Positions 9,740 through 20,550 of a DNA stretch of 64,000 nt are shown here, piece by piece. The stretch is from Ochotona curzoniae (lineage: Eukaryota; Chordata; Mammalia; Lagomorpha; Ochotonidae): contig NW_024465885.1 in NCBI RefSeq assembly GCF_017591425.1, forward strand, positions 36,278,501 to 36,342,500, in the 5' to 3' direction. How positions within the stretch are numbered: the stretch's first letter is position 1; the number at the start of each line of letters is the position of its first letter. The translations under genes and the position numbers were made by a program. The notes beneath the pieces are model-generated. The model saw nothing but the letters and a program-made list of their open reading frames with translations, had not been told where the DNA came from and ran no database searches.

Positions 9740-11095
9740 ATCTCTCAATAATAACTCTGAACACAAATAGCCTAAACTAATCAATCAAAAACATAATTTA
9801 ACAGAATGGATCAAAAAACAGGACCCAACTATCTGCTCCCTACACGAGGTGTATCTAATCAACAAAGATGAAAAGAAGCTGAAAGTGACAGAATGGAAAA
9901 GGACATTACACGTCAATGGAAAGGAAAAAGAGCTGGTGCAGCTGACCTAATTTCAGATGATATAGACTTCACTGCAGAAAATAATAAAAGAGATAAGGAT
10001 GGATGCTATATAATGATAAAAGGAGCCATTCATCAAGAAGAAATAACAATAATATTTACATGCCAAATGCAAGAGAATCTAGTTATATGAAACAATTATT
10101 GATGGACAATACCGTGATAGTGGAAGACATTAATACCACTAAATAGATCAATGAGACAGAAACTCAGCAACGAAACAACAGAACTCACACAGAAAACAGA
10201 AAAAGTAGATTTAATTGATCTATATATGTATATATACAATCTTCCATCCTACAGACACAGAATACACATTTTTTTTTTCGGTTGTACATGGCTCTTCCTC
10301 CAGTATTGACCACATGATAGGGCACAAAATAAGTCTTACTGACTTCAGAAAAATTGAAATCATACCATGAATCTTCTCATATCACCACAGAGTTAAATTA
10401 GAGATCAATAAATCAAAACATCCCAGGAAATCTGTAAACTCTTGAAGATGAACAACATGCTTCTGAACAAACAATGGATCAGAGAAGAAATTAGAGAAGA
10501 AATTTGAAAAATTCTTGAAATCACAGAAGAGCCAAGCACAACATATCAAAATGTGTGGGATATCACCAAGTCAGTGTGAGCTAAATTTATCACAATTGAT
10601 ACTTACTTACATCAAGAAACAAGAAAAAGATTCCAGATAAATGATCTAAGTATACACCTGAAGTAACTAGAAAAAACAACAGTAAAATAGACCCTGAAAC
10701 AACAAAAAACTGGAATAATCAAAATAAGAGAAGAAATAATCCAAATAGAGATCAAAGGAACAGTGCACAAAATCGGTGAATCAGAAGGTTGATTTTTTTG
10801 AGAAAATAAACAAAACAGACACCCAACTAGACCAACTGACAAAAAAAGAAAGTGGGAGAAAACAAGAATTAATAGCATAAAAGATAAAAAAGCAACATAA
10901 GAACTGACACCAAAGCCAAACAGAGAATAATTAAACATTATTACACAGAATTATATGCCAACAAATCAGAAGACCTCCATGAAATGGATAGGTACGTAGA
11001 TTCAAGCCATCTAACAAAACTTAATCAGGAAGCAACAGAAAACCTAAACAAATATTTAACAGAGATGGAGATTGAATTAATAATTAAAGAGAGAA
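9740..11095 (+). pseudogene. L1 ORF2 5' half, broken
   Basis: ORF2 supplies endonuclease and reverse transcriptase for L1 retrotransposition. Visible in order: the N-terminal endonuclease start; a 'gaatggaaaaggacattaca' segment; the phosphohydrolase-end region (about 10,100-10,330, 'attgaccacatgatagggcac'); the linker ('aacaacatgcttctgaacaa'); and the lead-in to RT (about 10,960-11,080, 'tatatgccaacaaatcagaagacc'). There are several stops and indels. It ends abruptly before the RT core. Confidence 0.75.
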
Positions 11096-11490
11096 ATTCC
11101 CATATTTTCTTAACACTCTGAATACACTAAGGTTTGTGTCTGTCAGATTTAGTTAAAATACTAACAGTTGAATTCAGATTGCCAAGATCCCAGATTGTTC
11201 ATGCTTCTCCTATGATATTCTATTAAGGTTGTAAAAGACTTTTGCATCAACTGTGTTCTTATTGAGATAACTTATGGAAAATCTCTGTCTATCTCATATT
11301 TTCTCTTTATAACTCTGCCCTTAAACAATTCTTTTAAAAAGGGAGAGAGAGAAAGAAGGAAGCTTAAAAAAAGAAGAAAGAAAGGGAGAAAGAGGGAGGG
11401 AGAAAAAAAGAGCGTAGAAGAAAAGAAAAACCATGGGGGGTGGAAAGAACTGTACATATGAAATGCAATAAATGTGTTTAAAACCATAAC
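11096..11490 (+). mobile_element. Probable L1 3' end with purine tract
   Basis: A purine-only tract (about 11,339-11,415) is followed by 'gaaagaactgtacatatgaaatgcaataaa' and A-rich sequence. That layout is typical of lagomorph L1 3' UTRs, and a similar block lies at 14,220-14,395. It directly follows the ORF2 break at 11,095, so this may be a second RT-deleted L1. The sequence at 11,096-11,335 is not firmly recognised. Confidence 0.4.
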
Positions 11491-11850
11491 AAAAATGATA
11501 TAAAAGATACAGATTTAATGAAGATAAACTTACTTGCTTTGTGCAATACAAAGACTAAATATTAAAAGGCTCATTATTAAGGAAAATGGAAAAGCTTTAG
11601 TTAATTGATAAGACTATAGACCAGAAAAGTTGTTAGAATTGGTAGTGATGATTGTAAAATTCACAATTGAAGCCTAAACAATTCAGAATTTTCTTCAATT
11701 TTAATAGAGGCTGTAGTTGCCAAAAAAATGGATACATAATATTAGTGCTGCACAACATTAATATTAGGTACAAAAGTACATTCTAGAGATGAGAGTCTGA
11801 TTAGGGCTGCTCTAGGTGTTAATTGATTTTTTTCCACATGGATATTTAAG
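11491..11850. other. Unassigned AT-rich DNA
   Basis: No feature was recognised between the L1 3' end and the reverse L1 block. Confidence 0.4.
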
Positions 11851-12465
11851 AATCTTTTGCTTTTGATCGACTGAAGAGAGCTTGGTTATCATTTGTTGTG
11901 GTGATGATCACTTTTGTTCAATCCTATTGGGAATTCTGTGCCCCTCTTTTGTGTCAGTTCCCTATTTTTGTTGGAACATACAGGATGCCAACCTGCCACT
12001 ATTTTCTCTGTGCAGTGCAATGAATGCACTGAACCAGCAATTTCTTGCTTTTGGCTTAGCACATGGGCAGCTCACTCTTTTACCTCAGATCCTATATAGC
12101 CTTTGCCACAGCACACAAGATTTTGCCTGACATGGGGTTCTGAGTCTGCTGGACTTTAGGTCTAGGGATCATCCGAACCTAATTTGGATCAAATCTGTAG
12201 GATGCTGAGTTGCTGCTGTTTTCTCTGTGGCACAAGTACAGTGTGATTAGCAAAGTGAAATCACTTCCAACTTAGCAATTTTACAGCATGCTGTTTCTCC
12301 TCCAACCACAGTAGCCAAAATGGTGCCCATTATGGTACTAGTGGGGTTCTGTGCTGTGAAATCCACCCTGTTCCTACACTGCTGGTTGGAGTCTGCCTCT
12401 CTGTCTCTTCTCCTGGTCAGATCAAACAAATCAGCATGATAGCAGTTCTTTGCCTTGGTTCACCT

Positions 12466-12501
12466 CCCCTTCCCACCTGGTGAATTCCCCTTCCCACCTG
12501 G
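12466..12501. repeat. 21-bp tandem duplication
   Basis: ccccttcccacctgg occurs at 12,466-12,480 and again at 12,487-12,501 (period 21). It is a local duplication in the reverse L1 5' region. Confidence 0.85.
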
Positions 12502-13104
12502 TTGCCAGTAGAACTCTGGTCCCCAATGCAGCTGAGCACTGTTCATTGTCTGGTCACTGCAACACTGTTCCATTACGTGACACTTGGCCAGTATGGGGAA
12601 ACTTCTGTCTTTAAGGTTATTATTTCTTTTAATAGATTTGTTTGAGGTTCACTGGTGATCTGACTTTTCTGCACTGGATGGGGAGGTTTTTCTTATGAGC
12701 TCTTAGAATACTCTTCTAAATCCCCCCTAAGCCCTACTCAACTGAAGATTTATTATTTCTGTGTTATTCCAAATTTTTTCTCATCTCATAATCTTTTTTT
12801 TGCTTTTCTGTCTCCTCTATCATTTTGAATACCGTTTCTAACTTCACAAATGAATTCTTCCATTTGATATATCATCGATGGTTTCTGCCAAAACTTTATC
12901 TTTTCAGTTCACTGTTTTATGTAAAGTATTTTTAAAAATCACTCTCATAGTTCCATTAAGTTTTTGTATTACTGAAATGAACTATTTTTCTTTGTATTTG
13001 TAAGTTCTGCTTATTTTTGTTAAAATAGCTATTCAAAATCTGTGCAAAAATTTTACATCTATCAGTTTCTGCTGAAATTTTTTTTGTTCATCAAATGAGG
13101 TGAT

Positions 13105-13122
13105 GGTTTCCTAAGAGTTTTT
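13105..13122. repeat. Target-site duplication, left, of the SINE at 13,123
   Basis: ggtttcctaagagttttt, identical to 13,453-13,470. Confidence 0.9.
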
Positions 13123-13452
13123 TTTTTTTAAGATTTATTTTTATTATTTTTTTATTGGAAAGGCGGATATACAGAGAGGAGAGAGAGAGAGGAAGATCTT
13201 CCATCCGATGATTCACTCCCCAAGTGAGCGCAACGGGCCGATACTATGCCGATCCGAAGCCAGGAGCCTCTTCGGGGTCTCCCACGCGGGTGCAGGTTCC
13301 CAAAGCTTTGGGCCGTCCTTGACTGCTTTCCCAGGCCACAGGCAGGGAGCTGGAAGGGAAGCAGGGCTGCCGGGATTAGAACCGGCGCCCATATGGGATC
13401 CTGGGCGTGCAAGGCGAGGATCTTTAACCACTTGCGCCACCGCACCGGGCCC
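13123..13452 (-). mobile_element. Young C-repeat SINE with perfect duplication
   Basis: Full-length copy. On the minus strand it has a gggcccggtgcggtgg head, an A-box-like tggcgcaagtgg, an intact B box (13,373-13,383, complement ggttctaatcc), a GC-rich body, the pyrimidine-rich gaag-atctt/ctctct tail and an AT-rich end. Pol III transcription from the internal A and B boxes is the family norm. A perfect 18-bp duplication (ggtttcctaagagttttt) flanks it at 13,105-13,122 and 13,453-13,470. Low divergence, a retained CpG-rich body and perfect duplications indicate one of the youngest insertions here. Confidence 0.95.
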
Positions 13453-13470
13453 GGTTTCCTAAGAGTTTTT
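13453..13470. repeat. Target-site duplication, right, of the SINE at 13,123
   Basis: Identical to 13,105-13,122; directly abuts the SINE head. Confidence 0.9.
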
Positions 13471-14219
13471 AAGGCTTGTTAGTTTGCTACATTGCACTGT
13501 GGTGTTAGGAGTTTTCCCAGCTATTGTAATTCACACTTGCCTTCTAGAAAATGAACATTCTGCTTTTTCCCTCTTGACAGTTTCCTAAATTGATTTCTGC
13601 TACAAGCGGTCTTTGTTTTAACACATGAGAATATGTCTATCTTACATCTGCAACTTTTTTTTTTCCAATTTGACCTACTAGGGGCTCTGTATGTGAGTTC
13701 TGCCCCAAGGGTAGAAGCCTTTGAGATTCATCATGTGCTGGACTCTGTGTGGCAGCTCAGGCATTGAGCTGCTGCACTGACATTTCATCCAATTCTTAAA
13801 AGTTGTAAGTGCTGCTCTGTCGCCTGCCATGGGTTGAATATAGGGACATAGCTGGTGTTCCCTTTGTCGTTTGGGTAAGAACAATCCAGAAGTTCAATCT
13901 GCAAATAGATCCTCCTCTCCATGGTTCTCTCCACAAGTTTCAGGGACCTGGGAATACAATCAAGTCTCCTACATAAAGGCCTCTCTCCTTGAATTATAAT
14001 GTTCTCGTTTTATGAAATTTGGTAATGATTAAAGCTCTTAAAGCTTCAGTGAAACCACATCATAATCACAAATACAGTTGCTGTTACTAAATGACAATGA
14101 GAAATCACTGCATCAATTGTACATTAACTTGTGGCATTACGGTGACAATTAGTTTTATATTAGTAAATATATTTTATCTATTCCTTTAGGAACACCATAA
14201 TACAACGGGCAATATTAAC

Positions 14220-14395
14220 AATTACAAATCTACACAATGACATTGCAAAAAGTTAAAGAAAAATAAAGAGAGAAAGGAGGGGAAGAAAGAAAAAGGGGGG
14301 TTGAAATGGAAGTTATGGTTATCTCCTTAGAACTATATGTATGAGACACATGAAAACCTTGCTATTTGCATTAATAAAAACAAATATGAGACTCC
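14220..14395 (+). mobile_element. Possible L1 3' terminus (purine tract, A-rich end)
   Basis: An A/G-only tract (about 14,258-14,306, including a GGGGGG run) is followed by 'ggttatctccttagaactatatgtatgagacacatgaaa' and 'attaataaaaacaaa'. This resembles recalled rabbit L1 3' ends and the block at 11,339-11,490. There is no coding part nearby on this strand. Confidence 0.4.
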
Positions 14396-15271
14396 CAAAC
14401 CAGCTAAAATCTTGTGTCAGATCCAAAGGCAAGCTTTGTGGGGCCATTCTCCATGGGTCACCCTCTCTCTGACCCATGGTTGCATATACTACGCTTATTG
14501 ATAAACAGGATATTGTGTAAAAAATCCTGATGTCTCAGCTAGAAGAAAATATCCAAGTGTTGGGTAACTCACCATTTTTCAGTCCAGTTTGTCCCTTACC
14601 CTGTGACCAGGAAAATAACACTTTTAAGCAGGCACGTCACCCTGTTGAGTATCCATTGGAACAGAAGAAATCCTGCCCAACTGTCCTGCCTCGTTAAGCA
14701 ACACAGTGACGTGGGCACAATCCTGAAAACCTGCTGTCTCCCTCTCTCCTTTCAAAAGACAGTCCATCTCCTGGCACCTGCTGGAAGGTTCTTCCCCCTC
14801 CCCTCTTCCTTTAATGTTTATTTGTTCACTTCTGAAATAGAACTCTGCTTTGTCTACATTCAGTTGCCAGCTTTTTTATTTCTATATTAAGCTAAAGCAA
14901 GGCCCCATCGAGCTTTGTCAGTAACCAAACCAATAGCATAAATTTAGATACGCGAAAAAATTAATCTGAGCTGAGATAAGCTCATTATGCAGATAATTTA
15001 AGCTCTTTAACGTATTCCATGATGTAGACTTAGGCGGCTGCCTCACTCATTATCTGTCCCTATCAACCTTAACTGTTGTATTTCACTTTTCTACCATTCC
15101 TTCACTGTTGCATTGACTTTATTTTGCTAAAATTCATGACAAAGCTTTTCCAATTTTTCCCCCAAAGCCTTGACTTTTCCCATCTGCACGGCTTTGATAG
15201 TCTCAATGTTTTCAAACTTTGATGAGGATCATAGATGCAGACCCATCTTTTCATAGAATTTCTTTACCTTT
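14396..15271. other. Unassigned; contains a 10-bp inverted repeat
   Basis: No repeat family or exon was recognised. A perfect hairpin (ccatgggtca / tgacccatgg) lies at 14,451-14,479. The open frame at 14,603-14,890 has no recognisable motif. Confidence 0.4.
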
Positions 15272-15372
15272 CCGGGGAGCTGGGTGGGAACTGAAGTAGA
15301 CTGGACATGAACTGGTGAGACCCTGACTCATGCAAGGCAAAGGCTTAGCCTTTAACCCATCCCACTGTTCCC
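15272..15372 (-). mobile_element. C-repeat SINE 5' fragment
   Basis: Reverse C-repeat head and first body section ('gggagctgggtgggaa', 'catgcaaggcaaaggcttagcc'). The distal two thirds are absent. Confidence 0.6.
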
Positions 15373-15802
15373 TCCATGATTACTTCATTTGTATGTCTTT
15401 CTTTCTGGGCTTCCAAAACATATTCTGAGTCACCCCCATGCAAAAGCTGAAGATCCAGGGAATCCTTACATTCCAGTTTAATGTGCAATTCTATGTTAAA
15501 GAGAACTTTACAGAAAGTGAGATGATTTATCTGAACATATATAATACGTTCACTTCCTTGCAAAAGCATTTTTGCTTTACCTTACTTGAAATGAGCCAAC
15601 CGCAGTCCCTCCTTCCCATACCTACAACAACTGGAAGAATCACTAATGTAGATGATATTCCAGTGTTTGTGAGAGCAAGCTGATGGTCTTGCCATGGACA
15701 TAAGGCTACTTCTCCTGGGTCTGACCTATACCTTGAGTCTTTCTACACCTTCTCATCTAGTTCCAGTGACAAATGGAAAAGGTTGTATAAAACTGCCTCA
15801 CA
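15373..15802. other. Unassigned
   Basis: No feature was recognised. The short opposite-strand frames at 15,345-15,683 have no recognisable domains. Confidence 0.35.
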
Positions 15803-15817
15803 CAAATAATCCCTTTT

Positions 15818-16141
15818 TTTAAGATTTATTTTTTATTTTTTTTTTTATTGGAAAGGCGGATATACAGAGAGGAGAGACAGAGAGGAAGATCTTCCGTCTA
15901 ATGATTCACTCCCCAAGTGAGCGCAATGGCCAATGCTATGCCAATCCGAAGCCAGGAGCCTCTTCCGGGTCTTCCACGCGGGTGCAGGGTCCCAAAGCTT
16001 TGGGCTGTCCTCGTTTGCTTTCCCAGGCCACAGGCAGGGAGCTGGAAGGGAAGCGGGGCTGCTGGGATAGAATTGGCGCCCATATGGGATCCTGGGCGTG
16101 CAAGGCGAGGACCTTAACCACTTGCGCCACCGCGCCGGGCC
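15818..16141 (-). mobile_element. Young C-repeat SINE with near-perfect duplication
   Basis: Full length and very similar to the copy at 13,123 (same gccaatccgaagccaggagcc and tgggatcctgggcgtgcaagg segments). Flanks caaataatccctttt (15,803-15,817) and caaataatgcctttt (16,142-16,156) differ at one base. The B box is mutated (complement aattctatcc), so promoter strength may be reduced. Confidence 0.95.
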
Positions 16142-16394
16142 CAAATAATGCCTTTTGATTGCTTGTTGTGCTCACTTGCAGAGCTGAAAGACCCATTTGT
16201 CTTTGAACTCTAAAGGACTGAAATGCATTTGTCTTTCTACTTCTCATCTTATTGCTGTCATTTTTCCTCTTGTGAGTAAATGCTTGTGGAAACCTCTGTC
16301 AGTTTAACCACTAACTTATGAACATTTCAATGGGATTCAAAACTCTAGATTTTCCAGTAACCTTTGCTACAGAATTCTGGCTGTGAAGAAGCAG

Positions 16395-16728
16395 ATCAAC
16401 ATTAAAGTTGCTTATGTATTTGAAAAGCAGACTGACAGAAAACGAGAGAGAGAGAGAGAGAGAGAGAGTATTCTATCTGTTGGTCCAGCCTGCAATTGCC
16501 AGCCACATCTGAGACAGAGCTCGGTTGAAGCCAGGAGCCAGGGACTCCATCTAGGTCTCACATGTGGGTTGTAGAAACCCAAACACTTGAAACATCATTT
16601 AGTATCTCTAAGGCATGCTACCAGGGAATTGAATCAGAAACATAGGTGAATCTTAATCACAGACATTGAATATGAGTCACAGCTGACCCAGCCAGTGACT
16701 TAACCCATCATATCACAAGGCCCATTCC
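16395..16728 (-). mobile_element. Old C-repeat SINE with (GA)n expansion
   Basis: A diverged older C-repeat subtype in reverse ('tgaagccaggagccagggactcc', 'ctcacatgtggg', 'acttaacccatcatatcacaaggccc'). Its tail contains a GA run at about 16,444-16,468. Confidence 0.8.
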
Positions 16729-17271
16729 AAAAGAAAACTTTTTATAACTTTAGTGATCCTTTACACCTACACAGAGAGGTAAGCAACTGAATTAGTGTTG
16801 ACTGCAAAGTGTCAAAGCCTAATGAGTAGTAATGACTTTTAAAAATTATTTTAATTATATTTGATAAATGGAAACTTACAAATATATTGGAGGGCAGGAT
16901 AAAATAATTTTAAGATGTTTTTAATTTTATATTAGTTTTAACAGATTCAATATAGTTTCTGGCTACCATTCTAACAATATAATGATATTCTCTCCTTCCA
17001 TTTTATGCTTTTGAACACTTCAAATGTGCCTAATAAGTTATTTGGGAAAACATTGAATGAAACACAATATATTCAATATTAGTTTGCCAAACATGTTTCC
17101 AGTAAAGAATGCTTGACTGCGTACTTTAAGTGAAAACGTCACACAAAATTTCTCTAAACTTCATCCCGTATAATTTGTGCTAATTATAATAGGATAGCTT
17201 TGATGCAAAGGAAAATATTTTACAATTAAAACTTACTGCTTGTTAGTTTTGTTGTTTGCTTATTACATTTC
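16729..17271. other. Unassigned AT-rich DNA
   Basis: No feature was recognised. Confidence 0.4.
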
Positions 17272-17372
17272 TCTGAAGATTTATTTTATTTTTATTTGAA
17301 AGTCAAATTTACAGGGAGGAAAGACAGAGGCGGAGAGAGCTTCCATTGGTTGGTACACTCCCAGGAGTTAGG
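17272..17372 (-). mobile_element. C-repeat SINE 3' fragment
   Basis: The reverse-strand tail of a C-repeat ('gaagatttatttta', 'gaaagtcaaatttacagggagg', 'ttccattggttggtacactccc') stops abruptly. The rest of the SINE does not continue at 17,373. Confidence 0.65.
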
Positions 17373-17711
17373 TGCATAAATATAGATTTGAGTGAGCAGT
17401 ACAGCAGAACAGATTAGCGTGTGTGTTCTCTTTCCTCTCTGCCCCAGATTCCATATGCTGTGCTGTTTCTTCTTTGCTGAAACTTTCTGCAAGTCCTCCT
17501 GAGTACAAGAAGATTTGTTTTTTGGCTCTCGGTCTGAGATTCAGGTCAGCAAGTGTTTTTGCTGTTCAATCATTCCCAGTATCTTTATATTTGTTTCACC
17601 TTTTCTGTACATGGGGTTACTTTTTATATAGTTCCTGTTTCTCTGATGTCAAGTTAACTGCAATCTTCCTCATTCTGTGGTTACATTTTTGTTTGCTCCA
17701 GTTAGTGACTA
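17373..17711. other. Unassigned block between SINE pieces
   Basis: T-rich, with an open frame at 17,423-17,725 that lacks recognisable motifs. It separates a SINE tail from another reverse SINE. It could be an unidentified insertion into one SINE, but the two pieces overlap in tail content, which argues for two separate copies. Confidence 0.35.
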
Positions 17712-17985
17712 TTTCTTTACTTTGAAAGCCAGAGTTAGAGAGAGAGAATCTTCCATCTGCTGGTTCACACTGCAGATCTCCATAATGATCAACAAGAGGC
17801 CTGACAGGACTCCTGTGTGGGTGGCAAGGACCCAGACACCAGTGCCTTGTCCATGGCATTTCACAAGTCTTCTGCAGAATTGGCATCAAAAGCAAACCAG
17901 CTGGAACACAAACTAGTGCTGATATGAGATACCAGTGCTGCAGGTGATGGCACGAGCCTGTACAACATGACCCCAACAGCTCCAA
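17712..17985 (-). mobile_element. Old C-repeat SINE
   Basis: A reverse, diverged copy with tail ('gaaagccagagttagagagagaga', 'ttccatctgctggttcac') and body ('tgtgtgggtggcaaggacccag') recognisable. The reverse frame at 17,617-17,985 is a SINE by-product. Confidence 0.75.
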
Positions 17986-18082
17986 CCAGCATGTTTTTAA
18001 ACCTCAGGGCAGGTAGGTTGTGCATTTTAATTTTCTTGTTTTTATCTTAAGAGTTCCATATGTTATTTTTTTTAATCACTAG

Positions 18083-18375
18083 ATACTTTATTTACTTATT
18101 TGAAATGCAGAGCTACCAAGTAAGAGGAAGACAGAGTTTCTTTCCATCTGCTGGCTCACTACCCAAATGACTGCAATGGGCACCACTGAGCTGGCCTAAG
18201 CCATGTGCCAGGAGCTCCTTCCAGATCCCCCATGTGAGTACAAGGGTGCAGGTGCTCTGGCCATCTTTCATGGCTTTAGCAGGGAAATGAATGGGACCTG
18301 CAATAGCCTGGGTCTAATCCCATGCTCATATGGGATGCGAGAACCACAGGCAACAGCTTTAATATGCAATGATGC
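18083..18375 (-). mobile_element. Old C-repeat SINE
   Basis: Reverse copy: 'tatttgaaatgcagagctacc', 'ttccatctgctggctcactaccc', 'gccatgtgccaggagctcc', 'tcccatgctcatatgggatg'. Diverged; no clear duplication. Confidence 0.8.
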
Positions 18376-18440
18376 AATGTAAGATCAATCATTTGTTATA
18401 GTTCCATATTAATGTCACTACTTAATTAAAACAACCTTTA

Positions 18441-18773
18441 GGGCCCGGTGCAGTGGCCTAACCACTAAGGTCCTCACCTTGAACATGCCCGGGATCCCAT
18501 AGGGACACCGGTTCTAATCCCGGCAGCTCAACTTCCCAGCCAGCTCCCTGCCTGTGGCCTGGGAAAGCAGTCAAGGACAGCCCATATCTTTGGGACCCTG
18601 CACTCCTGTGGGAGACCTGGAGGAAGTTCCTGAGTCGTGGTTTCAGATCGGCACAGAACCGGTCGTTGTGGTCACTGGGGAGTGAATCATCGGACGGAAG
18701 ATCTTTCTCTGTCTCTCCTCCTCTCTGCATATCTGACTTTCCAATAAAAAAATAATAAATCTTAAAAAAAAAT
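18441..18773 (+). mobile_element. C-repeat SINE, full length, intact B box
   Basis: Forward copy with head gggcccggtgcagtggcc, intact B box ggttctaatcc (18,510-18,520), complete body, CT-rich tail and 'ccaataaaaaaataataaatctt' end. The 90-codon reverse frame over it is a shadow. No clean flanking duplication was found. Confidence 0.95.
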
Positions 18774-20304
18774 CTTTATTCTGAATTACTAATGAGAATC
18801 ATATCTAGTTTACTCTTAATGTTAGTAATTTTATCACTATTGTTATTACTTTGGCCATTGCTTTTTTTTTTCTGTAATAGGAACCATATTTTCCTTTTAA
18901 ACTGCTTGCTTTTACTTTTTGATTCAAAGCTAACATCTTGACAAATTAACTTTTGGCTTCCTAGATATTACTACAAATATCTTCAGCTTGTTCTGCGACT
19001 TGGTTAATATACTTGAATGTATTATTTAGATATTTTTAGACAAGAACAGCAATTATTACATGGTTAATTTGAATCATTACTGTTTGAATAATTCAATAAC
19101 ATGGCAAGTTCTTTCTGAATATTCTTAATCATAGCCCATGAATCATGCTATTTCCAATCTTTCTAACAAGACCAGAAACTATTCTCTCTCTAAACATGGA
19201 TACAAATATTTTTACCATTAGTTTTTGGGTGCTATCTTTTCTTGTCTTGGGTAGTTTCCACAAGAAAATGGGATAATAAATGCTAATCAAAGATTTGAGA
19301 ACCTCTGCTTACTGAAGTTTCATTAGAACTTGGCATCACTTAAAATTTGTCATATGTATTGTTCATCCTCATATGAAGAATGTATGAATAAAATAGCTTT
19401 CAAGATGAATTATTGAAAATTAATGAGGGTCCTGAGTTCCAGAAGTGAGGGCGTATGTTCTTCTAACATCAAATATTCTTTTTTAATGAAAATGATCCAA
19501 GAAAAATAGAATTATTTGTTAGATCAAAGGATGACGAGGGCAGTTTTAATGGATGTTTGATATTTTAATGGTAGGGAAAAAGACTCTTGATAATCATTAA
19601 ATCAAGGTAGATTCAATTAAACCGCAAGCCCACAGAACTGAAAGGATGGCATAATTTGCTGCTGCCTGGCATTGCATTCTCTCTCCCTTGTCTGGGTTTT
19701 GGCTTCTATAACCACATCACATAAATCACATCAAAGATTGCTGTTACCGAGGGCCTGTTTAAACATTTAAGATATTTAAAATATTATGTAGACACTCACT
19801 CAACTTATTCACAAATAAGCGCTAATATTCATTTTATGAAATTTTGAGATACCATCCATGGTGTTCCTTCTGAAGTGACATGTTTGAGAATCTAATAATA
19901 TAATTATCGAAAAATCGAGGTATATACTGACCTTACCAATTTAGCACAGCCTCGATTCCCAATTGCATTGCTCTGTTTCTGATTGTAATCCATTCCAGGC
20001 AGTGGCAAAATTTTAACTGTATTAATTTTAGAATAGAAGATAATTAACAGGTATAACTCAAAATTGTAAATTCTAAATTTATATTAACTAGGTATTAGGA
20101 AACTAAGATGGAATATAAGCATAATGAAAATGATTTTATGTGGAAGAGAATTTTAGGTTGCAACCTGGTCTATGAAGTTGATTTATATGTAATTTATTCA
20201 TGAATAATAAACCAATCTGTGTTTCCACATATTGAAAGTTTCACCAGTCTATATGAACACTCAGAAAGACATCAAATGTCTGTCACGGTCATTCAGATGC
20301 AGCT
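18774..20304. other. Unassigned AT-rich DNA
   Basis: About 1.5 kb without a recognised repeat, exon or RNA gene. Confidence 0.4.
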
Positions 20305-20520
20305 TGGGACACCATGGTGGTGTGTGTTGGTTCTAGGCTCCTGGTTCCATTGCACATTCCAGCTTCCTGTCAGATCCCTGGCCCCAGATGGAGGATTCGG
20401 ACTGAATCTTCTCTTCCTGGTTGTGCCTGAGCCCCGCACCAGGATCAGGAGCGCCTGAGCAGCGACCCAGCAGATAACAAACCTCTCTATGTTGATCTCT
20501 TTAACTCTGTCTTTGTCCTA
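20305..20520 (+). mobile_element. Possible ancient C-repeat-like fragment
   Basis: 'ggttctaggctcctggttcca', 'ccagcttcctgtcagatccctgg' and a following 'ctctttaactctgtc' recall a degraded forward C-repeat, but the order is only partly right. An unrelated GC-richer repeat is the alternative. Confidence 0.3.
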
Positions 20521-20550
20521 TCAGTAACTTTAAAAACTACATCTAAGAAG

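Larger units (their letters stand above)
9430..11095 (+). mobile_element. L1 fragment: ORF1 end, endonuclease and start of RT
   Basis: Order on the plus strand: ORF1 C-terminal domain remnant (about 9,460-9,597), an inter-ORF spacer carrying a CA repeat, ORF2 endonuclease (about 9,740-10,330; NxNSLN-like, QDPTICSLHE-like, then GRH-like positions, all with stops), and the linker into RT (to about 11,095). Several frame breaks make it inactive. The 5' side is truncated inside ORF1. Most of the RT domain is missing where the similarity stops. Confidence 0.8.
11855..13990 (-). mobile_element. Reverse L1 5' region with ORF1 fragment, interrupted by a SINE
   Basis: On the minus strand, 11,945 to 11,860 matches the ORF1 RRM-end segment of the plus-strand L1 at 5,893-5,978 ('cacaacaaatgataaccaagctctc' versus 'cacaacacatgataatcaagctctc'). 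Upstream on the same strand (12,690-13,120) a broken frame reads like a charged coiled coil (VFKMIEETEKQKKDYEMR), as expected for ORF1 or an L1 5' frame. The rest (11,946-12,640 and 13,471-13,990) looks like 5' UTR-type sequence. The order of these parts is not standard, so two insertions or an internal rearrangement are possible. The SINE at 13,123-13,452 split it later. Confidence 0.5.

Noticed and set aside
11272..11551. Serine/phenylalanine-rich reverse frames
   Set aside because: Produced by the purine tract of an L1 3' end read backwards.
13152..13482. Several overlapping frames with proline/arginine-rich products
   Set aside because: All lie in the C-repeat SINE. The same peptides recur wherever the SINE occurs (15,845-16,158, 21,401-21,743, 36,753-37,096 and others).
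17617..17985. 122-codon reverse frame
   Set aside because: Most of it is old SINE sequence.
18441..18530. tRNA-like A and B boxes
   Set aside because: These are SINE heads derived from a tRNA, not tRNA genes. No cloverleaf or terminator was found at any of them.
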